This document shows, piece by piece, positions 8,910 through 19,218 of a DNA stretch of 41,710 bases. Position 1 is the first letter of the stretch, and each line of letters starts with the position of its first letter. The notes below the pieces were generated by a model. That model was not told the origin of the DNA. It saw only the letters and a program-made list of their open reading frames with translations, and made no database searches. Position numbers and translations under genes: made by a program. Location: assembly GCA_016928255.1 (NCBI GenBank), contig JAFGLB010000224.1:1-41710 (forward strand), given 5' to 3'. Source of the stretch: Bacteroidota bacterium. Lineage in GTDB: Bacteria; Bacteroidota; Ignavibacteria; UBA10030.

Positions 8910-11900
8910 ATGTTTTCCTCAGGTTTTTACATACGAATAGCATGTTATCCAATACTAATTCTATTCTTCTTACCATTATTTTTACCGGCGCAAGCCATAA
9001 CAGACAGCCTCGCAGCTTTTTATCCATTTAACGGCAATACAAATGACAACAGCGGAAATGGACACGATGCCGTATATATAGATGCATCGTTAACGATGGA
9101 TCGCTTTGGAAAAGATTCCAGTGCATACATTTTTGATGGTAAATATAATACAATACAGTTTGGAGACATCTTAGACAATATATTTTGTGCACCCAATGCA
9201 AAATTCAGTATAAACGGCTGGGCAAAGACAAGAAAATGCGGCAGTTTCATAACAGGCGGCGGCTTAATTATGAGTAAAAGCGCTGGAGGACCCACCGGAC
9301 CCTACCAGTGGAATATATCTCATCAAGATGGACTGGTTTGTGCTGCAGTAATTTCAGATGGAATTGGTCAAAACCTTCTCTGGCTTTCTAATCCGGTTCC
9401 AATAAATGAATGGTTTCAATTTACATTAGTGTTTGATGGAAGTTTGCCGGAACTAGACCGTCTAAAGCTTTATATTAATGGCGATACTAACAAAACATCC
9501 ATATACAAGCACTTAGGAATGCTTGGTTCCTCTACTTTAAATAGTTCACAAAGTATCTGCATCGGTGCAAGTCATGAATATGCTCACCCGCAATATCTTC
9601 ACAGTTTCTATGACGGAGTTGTCGATGATATTGGTATTTATGCGAAAGCATTGACAAAAGAAGAAATTAATATTTTATATCATGAAAGCGGTTGGGATAC
9701 AACAAATCATCAACCGGTAGCAAACGCAGGACCCGATCAAATAGTGTATTTAGACAGTACTTCCGGAGCATTGGCGACTCTTAATGCATCTTCATCATTT
9801 GATGCAGACTTGGATTCACTTACATATACGTGGATAGAATCTGATACTTTATTAACAACCGGAATCAATCCATCAATATTATTACCGACCGGTATACACA
9901 ATATCTCACTTATCGTTGATGATAGTAAGGGTGGCCTGGATACAGATATGGTAGTAATTGATATACATTATTTACCAAACGGTCTAATAGCATATTATCC
10001 CTTCAGCGGTAATGCCGATGACAGCAGCGGCAATGGATACGGCTCAACTTTTGTCAATGCGCCATTTACCTCCGATCGCTTCGGAAAAGAATCAAGTGCA
10101 TTTAGTTTTAATGGAAGCAGTAATACTATACAATATGGTGATATCTTAGATGAAGTGTTTTGCGCGCCAATCGCAAAATTCACAATAACCGGCTGGGCAA
10201 AGACCAGAACTTCGGGCAGTTTCACTTATGGGGCAGGATCCATCTTGGGTAAAAATGGAACAGGTAACTACGGCTCGTATCAATGGAATATCTCTCATGT
10301 AGAAGGATTTCTCTATGGAGCTGTGTTTTCAGATACCCTGTCCGAAAATTACATCGCACTCATAACTCCTGCACCATTGAATCAATGGTACCAATTCGCA
10401 CTGGTATTCGACGGTACTTTACCGGAAATGCAGAGAGTCAAATTGTATTATAATGGAGATATTTCCAGAACATCAGTTTACCAGCATATCGGTACGCTCG
10501 GTACATCAATAACGGAAAACGAGCAATATTTGACTGTTGGAGCATCACATTTAACTAATAGTCCTCAAATACCTAACCATTTCTATAACGGCGATATTGA
10601 TGATATCCGCATTTACGCGAAAGCATTGAATCAGGAGGAAATTGATTCGTTACATCATGAAAACGGGTGGAGTACAATAAATAGTACTCCGGCTGCAAAT
10701 GCAGGACCTGATCAAGTAATATATACTGACAGTACCTCCGGAGCACTGGTAGCTCTTGATGCTTCTTTGTCATCTGACGCCGATTTGGATACTCTTACAT
10801 ATACATGGAAAGAATCCGATACTTTATTGACAGCTGGTATCAATCCATCAATAGTCTTACCAATCGGTATTCACAATATATTACTTATAGTTGACGACAG
10901 TAAAGGCGGACTGGATACGGATATTGTTGTAATTAATGTACATTATTTAGAAAACGGACTTGCAGCATATTATCCCTTCAGCGGCAATGCGGATGACAGC
11001 AGCAGTAACGGATACAACGCCGTATATATAAATGCATCATTAACAAAAGACCGTTTTGGAAAAGACTCAAGCGCATATAGTTTTAATGGATTTAGTAATA
11101 CAATACAATTCGGCGATATTTTGGATGGAGTGTTTTGCGCGCCAGTGGCAAAATTTACTATAACCGGTTGGGCAAAGACAAGGAATTACGGAAGCTTTTC
11201 AAGCGGCGGTGGTCTTATTATGAGTAAGAGTGCCGGAGGATCTGGTCCGTATCAATGGAATATTTCTCACCAGGAGGGGCTTGTCACGGCTACTGTCCTT
11301 TCTAATGGAGATGCAAGTAATTATATATGGCTGTCAAATCCAGTAACAAAAAATGTTTGGTTTCAGTTTGCAGTGGTTTTTGACGGAAGTCTATCTGAAG
11401 CAGAACGCCTGAAACTTTATATTGATGGCAGCTTATCTAATACATCGATACATAGCCAGTTAGGAATTATTGGAACTACAACTCTAAATTCAACGCAAAG
11501 CATTTGTGTAGGTGCAAGTCATGAATACGGAAATACGAGTGCTTTTCATAGCTATTACGATGGTATTATTGACGATATCCGTATTTATGCTAAAGCATTA
11601 ACAAACGATGAAATAGACTCATTATACAATGAAACCGTATTGACAAATGTAACCGGGAAAACGAATCTCGTTCCTAAAAAGTTTTCATTATACCAAAACT
11701 ATCCAAACCCTTTTAATCCATCAACAACAATAATTTATGAATTACCGATGAGTACGATGTTGGAAATAAAGGTATATAATTCCATTGGTCAGGAAGTTAT
11801 GGTTTTGAAAAATAAGTTTGAAAATGCCGGTGTGCATGAAGTTACATTTGAGAATTCAAACCTGTCCAGTGGTATATATTTCTACAAAATGAAAGCAGGA

Positions 11901-11939
11901 TCGTTTACCAGTACGAAGAAAATGTTACTAATAAAGTAG
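8910..11939 (+). CDS. Secreted multi-domain LamG/PKD-like repeat protein with C-terminal type IX secretion sorting domain
   Basis: Start re-assigned to ATG 8910, preceded by gaggag (ORF track began at 8829). Three LamG-like units (AAFYPFNGNTNDNSGNG ... DRFGKDSSAYIFDG) separated by PKD-like ANAGPDQ...VDDSKGGLDTD linkers. C-term FSLYQNYPNPFNPSTTIIYELP. Confidence 0.92.
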   Translation: MFSSGFYIRIACYPILILFFLPLFLPAQAITDSLAAFYPFNGNTNDNSGNGHDAVYIDASLTMDRFGKDSSAYIFDGKYNTIQFGDILDNIFCAPNAKFSINGWAKTRKCGSFITGGGLIMSKSAGGPTGPYQWNISHQDGLVCAAVISDGIGQNLLWLSNPVPINEWFQFTLVFDGSLPELDRLKLYINGDTNKTSIYKHLGMLGSSTLNSSQSICIGASHEYAHPQYLHSFYDGVVDDIGIYAKALTKEEINILYHESGWDTTNHQPVANAGPDQIVYLDSTSGALATLNASSSFDADLDSLTYTWIESDTLLTTGINPSILLPTGIHNISLIVDDSKGGLDTDMVVIDIHYLPNGLIAYYPFSGNADDSSGNGYGSTFVNAPFTSDRFGKESSAFSFNGSSNTIQYGDILDEVFCAPIAKFTITGWAKTRTSGSFTYGAGSILGKNGTGNYGSYQWNISHVEGFLYGAVFSDTLSENYIALITPAPLNQWYQFALVFDGTLPEMQRVKLYYNGDISRTSVYQHIGTLGTSITENEQYLTVGASHLTNSPQIPNHFYNGDIDDIRIYAKALNQEEIDSLHHENGWSTINSTPAANAGPDQVIYTDSTSGALVALDASLSSDADLDTLTYTWKESDTLLTAGINPSIVLPIGIHNILLIVDDSKGGLDTDIVVINVHYLENGLAAYYPFSGNADDSSSNGYNAVYINASLTKDRFGKDSSAYSFNGFSNTIQFGDILDGVFCAPVAKFTITGWAKTRNYGSFSSGGGLIMSKSAGGSGPYQWNISHQEGLVTATVLSNGDASNYIWLSNPVTKNVWFQFAVVFDGSLSEAERLKLYIDGSLSNTSIHSQLGIIGTTTLNSTQSICVGASHEYGNTSAFHSYYDGIIDDIRIYAKALTNDEIDSLYNETVLTNVTGKTNLVPKKFSLYQNYPNPFNPSTTIIYELPMSTMLEIKVYNSIGQEVMVLKNKFENAGVHEVTFENSNLSSGIYFYKMKAGSFTSTKKMLLIK
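9021..11640 (+). repeat. Three-unit tandem intragenic repeat, period about 975 bp (325 aa)
   Basis: Anchor tatcc(c/a)tt(c/t)a occurs at 9021, 9996 and 10971, with exactly 975 bp between successive copies. Confidence 0.9.
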
Positions 11940-12078
11940 TACAATATCCTGTAATGAAAAGCCTTTTATTCTGTTTTCTGATAGCAGGCGTTTTTTTGCA
12001 CGTTGCTCTCACGTATTAAATTCCTTATCTTATCAACAGAGAATTTCTTATCAAATACAACTATTTCGGACATCGCAC

Positions 12079-13470
12079 ATGGCCACTCAAAAACTCTGGG
12101 GCGGGCGTTTCAAAGAACCGCTTGCCGAAATTGCACTGAATTTTTCTTCTTCAATCGAATTCGACCGGCATCTGTACGAAGAAGATATTGCCGGCAGTAT
12201 TGCTCACGTGGAAATGCTCGCTTCCGTGAAAGTATTGACATCTTCGGAAGCAAACCGTATCTGTACGGCTTTAAATGCAATCCGTAAGGAAATTAAAACC
12301 GGAAAATTCAAATTAACATCCGAATATGAAGATGTTCATTCGGCAATAGAACAGCGCCTGACACAAAAAATCGGAGCTCTCGGCGGTAAACTTCACACTG
12401 CCAGAAGCCGAAACGACCAGATCGCACTGGATGAGCGGCTTTTCCTGCGTTCATCCATAAAAGAAATCAATAAACTCATAACAAACCTTCAGCGTGTTCT
12501 GCTTAATAAAGCCGAAAAAAATTATGGAGTCTTGATGCCCGGCTACACTCATACACAGCGGGCTCAGGCCGTTATGCTGTCTCACCATCTGCTTGCATAT
12601 ATAAATATGCTGGAAAGAGATTACGAGCGCATGCAGGATTGCAGTGAACGGTTGAATAAATCACCGCTTGGCGCTGCCGCTTTTGCTGGAACTCCGTTTC
12701 CTATTAACCGGTTAAAAACAGCAAAGAAACTGGGTTTTGACGGCATCGTGGAGAATAGTATCGATGCTGTAAGCGACCGTGATTTCATAATTGAATTTAT
12801 CTCCGGCTGCTCTTTAACAATGATGCACCTGAGCCGCCTTGCTGAAGAACTTGTTCTTTGGACTACCAAAGAATTTTCTTTTGCTCAAATCAGCGACGCC
12901 TACACTACAGGCAGCAGCATAATGCCGCAGAAAAAGAATCCTGATATGGCTGAATTGATCCGCGGCAAAACAGGACGCGTTTATGGATCATTGATAAATC
13001 TCCTTACAACGATGAAAGGACTGCCGCTTGCATATAATCGTGATATGCAGGAGGATAAACTCCCGATGTTTGATACCGTCAAAACAGTCAGAGAATCCCT
13101 GCTGGTCATGGCACATGTTCTGGTCCATACGACGTTCAACAAATTTCATCTTGAAGAAGAGCTTCGCACAGATTTCCTGACTGCAACTGATATGGCTGAC
13201 TATCTTGTCACAAAAGGCATCCCGTTCCGTGAGGCGCACAGGATCACTGGTGAAGTCGTCCAGTATTGTGTAACGCATAAAATGTACTTTGGCAATCTTG
13301 ATCTTGCAACGATGAAAGAGTTTTCTCCAAAATTTGAACCGGATATATTTGATTTTATATTGCCGCAGACAAGCGTTAAGCGCAAACAATCGGCCGGCAG
13401 TACAAGTCCGCAGGAAGTAAAAAAACAAATAAAAAACTGGACTCAAACATTAAGAAAACGTAAAGTCTAA
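12079..13470 (+). CDS. argH: Argininosuccinate lyase
   Basis: KLWGGRFKEP, HTARSRNDQ and TTGSSIMPQKKNPDMAELIRGKTGR signatures. Confidence 0.97.
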   Translation: MATQKLWGGRFKEPLAEIALNFSSSIEFDRHLYEEDIAGSIAHVEMLASVKVLTSSEANRICTALNAIRKEIKTGKFKLTSEYEDVHSAIEQRLTQKIGALGGKLHTARSRNDQIALDERLFLRSSIKEINKLITNLQRVLLNKAEKNYGVLMPGYTHTQRAQAVMLSHHLLAYINMLERDYERMQDCSERLNKSPLGAAAFAGTPFPINRLKTAKKLGFDGIVENSIDAVSDRDFIIEFISGCSLTMMHLSRLAEELVLWTTKEFSFAQISDAYTTGSSIMPQKKNPDMAELIRGKTGRVYGSLINLLTTMKGLPLAYNRDMQEDKLPMFDTVKTVRESLLVMAHVLVHTTFNKFHLEEELRTDFLTATDMADYLVTKGIPFREAHRITGEVVQYCVTHKMYFGNLDLATMKEFSPKFEPDIFDFILPQTSVKRKQSAGSTSPQEVKKQIKNWTQTLRKRKV

Positions 13471-13494
13471 GACTCTTATGTTTTAATAAACAAA

Positions 13495-13530
13495 AGCCGC
13501 CGTTACTGTTTTCACGGCGGCTTTTTATTT
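13495..13530. terminator. Bidirectional terminator between convergent argH and DUF4139 gene
   Basis: agccgccgt / acggcggct 9-bp perfect stem flanked by A-run and T-run. Confidence 0.85.
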
Positions 13531-13545
13531 GAAAATGCTATTACT

Positions 13546-15072
13546 TTACCAGCTGTATCTGATTGTATATGTGATCGTTTTTTCTTCGTCTTTTTTCAGC
13601 TTTACCGGAAACCTTATAGTGGTCTGATCCACTTTCTCCCAATTCGAATTGGTCCTGGTTATTTCCCATTGATTCCACCGCCAGGGATGTTCGTATACAA
13701 GGACTTCAACCGGCTCCGATTTGTGGTTACGCACCTTTATTTCAAATGTCTCGTCAACAATATGACCTGAAACGACAACACGAAAATCTTTTTGTGCCCG
13801 TTCACCTACAATATCAAATGCATTTCCCAGATACAGTCTTATCTCTTCATCCTTCGGCGTGTGGTCAATTTGATCTTCCCCAACAAACTGTTCCTTCCCG
13901 TCATCATCTCGCTTGTAAACCCGTACTTTGCCTTTAGGCAGGGCAATACCGAGTCCGGCTTTTTCTTCATTTTTTAATGTTACAAATACGCCGATCTTTT
14001 TATTCGATTGCTGTCCGACGCTTCCCTGAGAGCGGTAAGAATAGTTATTGTACCAGTAACGCCATTGACCGGAAAGGCCGTCATAAATAAAGACCTTCTT
14101 TGCCGCAACATTTCTGGCTGAGGTTAATTCGATTTGCTTTGTTTCGTTGTTGCTGAGATCCGTTTTACGCTGGAGCGAATACAATTTGTATTCAAAAAGT
14201 TCTTTTTGCTCAAATTGCGGTGCTGCAGACGCTTCATCCATCGCTACTTGCGATTTCATCATACCTCTGACTCTCATCTGATTCTCTTGCACAAGATTTA
14301 CGTCTCCTGCTACAAGTTTCAGACCAGCATTCTTAAAAGTTGTACCTGAATTATTTGTTACAGTGACCCATCCTGTCAGATCAATTTCCGTATCCCTCGT
14401 ATTCAGCAGCGCAACATAATTACAGCTCCACGTCATTTGATTGGCGAGATAACTAATTTCCGTTTTGTGCTGATCGGATTTTGCTGCATTAACCAGCCAT
14501 TCCAATTGGGGCTTTAAGATTAATCCCTCAGGCAGACCTGGAAGAACAAGCCGCCCGGCAGGACCTATTTCGATCTTACCATTGATTTCTGCAATCATTT
14601 GTCCGGTTGAGTAATAAGGCGAACCACCGCTATATTGATTATATCCCAACTGCGGCTGCCATCCTGTGGCAAGAAGTTTACCTCTAACTGAATACTCCTT
14701 CTTTGTCTCGTTATCTATCCGTATAAATTCAACCTCCTTGTCGATATATTTTTCCATTAATTTTGCCTGGTGTACAAGATCATACTGATAGTTTTGCTCA
14801 AGCACTTTAACGGCGGCAGGATTAGTGAGACTTGAGAAATGCAAAGATGTGCCGTCGATGGTTGCCGGAATGTCGGGAACAATCACACGATTTAATCCTT
14901 TTGCAAGATCAATCGTACGTTCCTCGCGGACCAGAGCCAGATTGGAATTATATATGGTCAGGTCAACCGATTGCCGGCTGCTGGCAGGTGTGGCAGACTG
15001 TGCAAATAAAACGCTTCGATCATTAATCAGTAAAAAAGCAGTAATGGTAAACAAGAATACAATGCTTTTCAT
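13546..15072 (-). CDS. DUF4139 domain-containing secreted protein
   Basis: MKSIVFLFTITAFLLINDRSVLFAQ signal. VDLTIYNSNLALVREERTIDLAKGLNRVIVPDIPATID. Start moved 12 codons in from the ORF-track start. Confidence 0.85.
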   Translation of the reverse strand: MKSIVFLFTITAFLLINDRSVLFAQSATPASSRQSVDLTIYNSNLALVREERTIDLAKGLNRVIVPDIPATIDGTSLHFSSLTNPAAVKVLEQNYQYDLVHQAKLMEKYIDKEVEFIRIDNETKKEYSVRGKLLATGWQPQLGYNQYSGGSPYYSTGQMIAEINGKIEIGPAGRLVLPGLPEGLILKPQLEWLVNAAKSDQHKTEISYLANQMTWSCNYVALLNTRDTEIDLTGWVTVTNNSGTTFKNAGLKLVAGDVNLVQENQMRVRGMMKSQVAMDEASAAPQFEQKELFEYKLYSLQRKTDLSNNETKQIELTSARNVAAKKVFIYDGLSGQWRYWYNNYSYRSQGSVGQQSNKKIGVFVTLKNEEKAGLGIALPKGKVRVYKRDDDGKEQFVGEDQIDHTPKDEEIRLYLGNAFDIVGERAQKDFRVVVSGHIVDETFEIKVRNHKSEPVEVLVYEHPWRWNQWEITRTNSNWEKVDQTTIRFPVKLKKDEEKTITYTIRYSW

Positions 15073-15148
15073 AGCGAACTCCTTTCTTTCATTATTAACA
15101 GATACCATAAGTTAATATGATGGAATTCAAAAAAGTAAATGCCCGTTT

Positions 15149-16066
15149 TTATGCTTTTTTCAAATATTTAGAATTCCGTTCAGCTGCTTTATCCCACAGT
15201 TTCATCAAAAATGGAGCAATTGCCAGCGCAATAAAAGCAGTAATAATGCCTATCACCGCATCCGTTACATAATGATAACGACAGTAGAATGTTGAAATAT
15301 ACAGAGAAAGGACTATCGGGGTCATAATCCAGAATGACGGACGATGATACCTATAAACCGTTACCCATATTATTGTTGCAGCAGCTGTATAGGGACTGGG
15401 CATAGATCCGCCGGCAGAATGCATGCAGCTTCGCAGGCACTCGCCAAAGGAAGTCCAAATCCACCCTTCCAGCGGTACTGTATACAGGTGTTTTATGCAG
15501 TACATAGGACCGGCAACCGGAAACAGGATAAATCCGATGATACAAAGAATGCATGTAAACGCGAGCTTGAAGAAGCAATCTTCCATGGCCGGTTCCCCGC
15601 ACATATAATAAACAATTCCGCAAAACACGGGAAATACAGGTATGAATATTACATACGAGAACATCATCCATTCCGTCAGCGGTTTTGAAATATAATCTTC
15701 AAGCAAGAGAGTCGGCTGCAGATTGAAAATCCATTGTTCAAAATCAAGTACGTAGTAATCCATCCATTCGCGATGAATCAGTAATTGTAGTTTATCAACT
15801 GCGGAAAAAAGATAAATAAGGACCAAGGCAACTGCTGTAATACGAAGAACAAATTGCGGATATTTTCGGCCTGATATTACGCTTAGCTTATTAAGCAGAA
15901 TATAAGCAAACGCAACCACGATATTTTTCAGCACCAGCATCCACCAATCTTCAATCTTATAATAAAACACAATCGCCAGCAAACTGAAGAATGCCAGAGT
16001 TGTTAAAATCAATCCTTCTGTTGCATTGATTTGTACATTACCAATACTAATTTTCTTATTTGTCAT
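15149..16066 (-). CDS. PAP2-like / inositolphosphotransferase-like membrane protein with altered PSPY motif
   Basis: Multi-TM, FYCRYHYVTDAVIG third motif, SMPSPYTAAATI in place of PSGH. Confidence 0.75.
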   Translation of the reverse strand: MTNKKISIGNVQINATEGLILTTLAFFSLLAIVFYYKIEDWWMLVLKNIVVAFAYILLNKLSVISGRKYPQFVLRITAVALVLIYLFSAVDKLQLLIHREWMDYYVLDFEQWIFNLQPTLLLEDYISKPLTEWMMFSYVIFIPVFPVFCGIVYYMCGEPAMEDCFFKLAFTCILCIIGFILFPVAGPMYCIKHLYTVPLEGWIWTSFGECLRSCMHSAGGSMPSPYTAAATIIWVTVYRYHRPSFWIMTPIVLSLYISTFYCRYHYVTDAVIGIITAFIALAIAPFLMKLWDKAAERNSKYLKKA

Positions 16067-16141
16067 AATGAATCTTGAATTTACATATCAATTTCCGAAT
16101 TTTGACAAAGTTGATTCAAAGGACAAATTCGGAGATTATAT

Positions 16142-16864
16142 TCAACCAAAGCAGATGAAAAAATCCAGAGAGATTCCGAGCAGCCAATGAGTTGCTACTG
16201 CCGGCCAGATTGATTTTGAGCGGTACACCAATATTCCCCACAATAAAGCACCGATGATGGAGCTGTAAATTTCGCTGTCCGGTTTGCCGATATGAACAAT
16301 GCATGAAATGGCAACCTGTACAAGGATCGCTCCCCATACGCCGAACCGTGTCATCAATCCTGTTTGCATAAATCCCCGGAAATAAAATTCCCAGCTGATA
16401 TAGAAAACAAGATAGGCAAAAGCATGTATTATAAACTGCATCAGAGAATCACCTGCACCTTTATAGAGCGGGTATTCTGCAATGTACTGCGGATTTTTGG
16501 ACGAAAGATATGAAAGTCCGACCATAACAATTCCGATCAGCAGTGCTGCCGGAAGCCAGAACTTCCAGTCGCCTATCCGGAGTCCGTAATCAGCGAGTGA
16601 TTCTTTAAATATCAATTTAATAACGGCAACAGAAGTTAGTCCGAGCAAAACAAAGGCAGAGAAATAATTATACCACTCCGCCGTCATCGCAGCACTGCCC
16701 GAAATAACAAATAAGTCGCTGAGATGCGCAAGGTAAAAAGTTTTTGTTCCGTAATATTTCCAGGTAGTTAAAACAACCGGTGCGATAAGAAGAATGACGG
16801 CTGATTTTTTATTCTCCTCCGAAAACAGCGCTGGCAAAGAAAAATGCTTTTCAAATCTTTTCAT
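16142..16864 (-). CDS. CPBP family intramembrane metalloprotease
   Basis: FYISWEFYFRGFMQTGLMTRFG and SSIIGALLWGILVYRSKSIWPAVATHWLLG match the CPBP/CAAX-protease layout. Confidence 0.82.
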   Translation of the reverse strand: MKRFEKHFSLPALFSEENKKSAVILLIAPVVLTTWKYYGTKTFYLAHLSDLFVISGSAAMTAEWYNYFSAFVLLGLTSVAVIKLIFKESLADYGLRIGDWKFWLPAALLIGIVMVGLSYLSSKNPQYIAEYPLYKGAGDSLMQFIIHAFAYLVFYISWEFYFRGFMQTGLMTRFGVWGAILVQVAISCIVHIGKPDSEIYSSIIGALLWGILVYRSKSIWPAVATHWLLGISLDFFICFG

Positions 16865-17880
16865 TAATTATTCTTTCCGAGTTTACGTTGCTGAAGGATC
16901 CAATCATATGTCAGGCGAATTCCTTCTTTAAGTGGAGTGTATTTATAGCCCAGTTCACGTTCAGCTTTTGCGCATGAGAACGCCCAATCCTGCAAAAATG
17001 TCTGCACCCAGCCGGTTGTAATTTGGGGATATATGCCGAACTTTTCTGCAAAAAATTTAAGAATCCCGCCGTAAGCCAATCCTATCGTGGGAGGCAAATT
17101 GAATTGAAAATGTTTTTTCTCGCTGACCTCGTCCACAATTTCGTAAAACTGCTTTAACGACGCATTATCACCGCCCAGTATGTATCGTTCTCCGATGCGT
17201 CCTTTTTCCATGGCCAGAATATGCCCCTGCACAAGATCATCTACGAGTGCATAGTTGCCGATATTGGTACCGTGATTCAAAAGAATGGGCAGTTTGCCGC
17301 GGTCATACTGATCTATCATCAGGCTGACGGAATTGCCTTCGGTCATTTTTCCGGGACCGTATACTCGCGTCGGATTTACAATGACAACAGGAAATCCTTT
17401 CTCGGCCATATCCAATGCAGCATGTTCAGCTATTACTTTTGTTTCTTCATACTCCGTATAATAATGCCGTGTAATACGGCGCATATTTTCATCGCCGACA
17501 ATACCGGGCGGTGTCGGACCGAATGTGACTATTGTAGATGTCCATACAACCCGGCGCACTCCGGTTTGCTTTGCACATTCAAAAACATTGCGCATGCCTA
17601 TAACATTATGTTCATAGAATATTTTAGGGTCCGGAGCCCAGTTTTTTGCATACGCGGCGAGATGAAATACCAGCGAGCAGTTCCTTATTCCTGCAAGAAT
17701 TGAATCGCGGTCCATTATATCGCCCTGAACAAACTTTATGTGTTCATGTTTAAGGCCTTCGCGGTTGCTTTTTTTACGTGTCAGCGCATATACGGTGTGT
17801 CCCTGCCTGACAAGTTCATTTACAAGTTTAGTGCCGATAAATCCCGTCGAACCGGTAACAAAAATATTTGATGGCTTCAC
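16864..17880 (-). CDS. NAD-dependent epimerase/dehydratase (extended SDR)
   Basis: FVTGSTGFIGTKLVNELVRQGH, VFHLAAYAKNWAPDP, YTEYEETKVIAEH and NPTRVYGPG motifs. Confidence 0.9.
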   Translation of the reverse strand: MKPSNIFVTGSTGFIGTKLVNELVRQGHTVYALTRKKSNREGLKHEHIKFVQGDIMDRDSILAGIRNCSLVFHLAAYAKNWAPDPKIFYEHNVIGMRNVFECAKQTGVRRVVWTSTIVTFGPTPPGIVGDENMRRITRHYYTEYEETKVIAEHAALDMAEKGFPVVIVNPTRVYGPGKMTEGNSVSLMIDQYDRGKLPILLNHGTNIGNYALVDDLVQGHILAMEKGRIGERYILGGDNASLKQFYEIVDEVSEKKHFQFNLPPTIGLAYGGILKFFAEKFGIYPQITTGWVQTFLQDWAFSCAKAERELGYKYTPLKEGIRLTYDWILQQRKLGKNN

Positions 17881-18108
17881 GCAGTTTTCTGCAAATAGAA
17901 ATTAACTAGTGACTTTATATTTGGAACTTTTATTAAGGTAGAGAAAAAAAGTTAAAGTTGACAGTGCGTTTAATGGATAATGTAAAAGGACAAAGAAGAA
18001 AATAATCCTTCTTCAGATTTGCAGTCTTCGAAAGTACATAAAACCGCTGCCTTTAACTAATTGACGATCGAACTTTTAAAAGTCCAGATTTAATTCATAA
18101 AAGATTCA

Positions 18109-19053
18109 TCAAACTGCTTCAATCGTTGACGGCGGTTTTGTCGTGATATTGTATGTAACGCTTACAACTCCCGGAACTTTCCGTACGATTTCACTTGCAA
18201 GCTTCTCAAGAAGCTTAAAAGGAAGTTTTGTCGGTCTTGCAGTGCGTGCATCTTTGCTGTCCCAGCATCTTATTTCTATTTGCTGGCCGAAGTCACGTTT
18301 GTTATCACGCATCCCGGTCACACGATCATTATGAAGTATTGCCATGTACTGAAAAGCACCGGTATTTTTAAGAAGCTTTTCCGCTATGACAGTCGCCGTC
18401 CTGACAGTTTCTATTCGTTCGGGTGTAACTTCACCGATTACGCGTGCTGAAAGAGCGGGCCCGGGAAAAGGGATCCGCTTGAACAGCGCAATAGGCAATC
18501 CGAGGGCTTTACCGAGTTTTCTCACACCGTCTTTCCGAAGCTGTATCAGCGGCTCGAGTATATGATAACCGAAAGCCTCCTGCGGGTCGATTCCTAGCTG
18601 TTCAAAAACATTATGCTGCCGCTTAATCCCAGCAACAGTTTCATCTACGTCAGTAAGGATTGTGCCCTGAAGAAGATACCTGGCTCCGCTTTCCTTCACA
18701 ATGCGGCCGAATACATTCCGGTAAAAGGTCTGTGTAATTGCCTCCCGCTTTGCCTCGGGATCTGTAATCCCCTTCAGTGCATCAAAAAATTCTTTCCGGG
18801 CATCTATGATTTCAACCGTTACACCGAGTTTTTTAAAATATCCTGCGACCTGCTCGGGTTCATCTTTTCGCATAATACCGTTCTGGATAAAAACCGTACG
18901 AAGCTGCTTGCCCAGGGCACGATGGCCGAGCATGGTTACAGTCGATGAATCGACACCTCCCGAAAGTGCATTGATTGCTATTCCGCTCCCGACTGCGCTT
19001 CTGATTTCGCCGACTTTCTCCTGTATGAAATTACTCGTGTTTAATTTTTGCAC
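18109..19053 (-). CDS. guaA: GMP synthase ATP-pyrophosphatase subunit/domain without glutaminase domain
   Basis: ALSGGVDSSTVTMLGHRALG PP-loop, IPFPGPALSARVIGEVTPERI and C-terminal ITTKPPSTIEAV. 314 aa with no GATase domain. Confidence 0.85.
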   Translation of the reverse strand: MQKLNTSNFIQEKVGEIRSAVGSGIAINALSGGVDSSTVTMLGHRALGKQLRTVFIQNGIMRKDEPEQVAGYFKKLGVTVEIIDARKEFFDALKGITDPEAKREAITQTFYRNVFGRIVKESGARYLLQGTILTDVDETVAGIKRQHNVFEQLGIDPQEAFGYHILEPLIQLRKDGVRKLGKALGLPIALFKRIPFPGPALSARVIGEVTPERIETVRTATVIAEKLLKNTGAFQYMAILHNDRVTGMRDNKRDFGQQIEIRCWDSKDARTARPTKLPFKLLEKLASEIVRKVPGVVSVTYNITTKPPSTIEAV

Positions 19054-19218
19054 AGTGATTTCTTTGATTATATATTTTTCTCCTTATTTAAGAACCAATA
19101 TAAAATCTTTTGATTTTGTAGAATTTATCAAGATTGAAATGTTGAGTGTTTCTATTTCAAAATTTTTAGAATATTAAAAGTTTTACCAGGTTTTAATCAT
19201 ATTTTCGATAATATTATT

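Noticed and set aside
9021-11640. Possible transposon-related duplication
   Set aside because: The 975-bp repeats stay in frame within one ORF and correspond to protein domains, so intragenic domain duplication explains them.
12003-12287. 94-aa ORF overlapping the argH start
   Set aside because: Out of frame with argH and its sequence is a frame-shifted reading of argH.
12988-13446. 152-aa minus-strand ORF inside argH
   Set aside because: Lies wholly antisense to a well-supported argH and has no recognisable domain.
15344-15688. 114-aa plus-strand ORF
   Set aside because: Antisense to the PAP2-like gene, with no supporting signal.
16420-16490. CPBP motif WEFYFRG lacking the first Glu of EExxxR considered as an inactive protease
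   Set aside because: As I recall, W/F-E variants are common in Bacteroidetes-type CPBP proteins, so this is not a convincing anomaly.
17221-17703. 160-aa plus-strand ORF
   Set aside because: Antisense to the SDR epimerase gene, with no domain signal.
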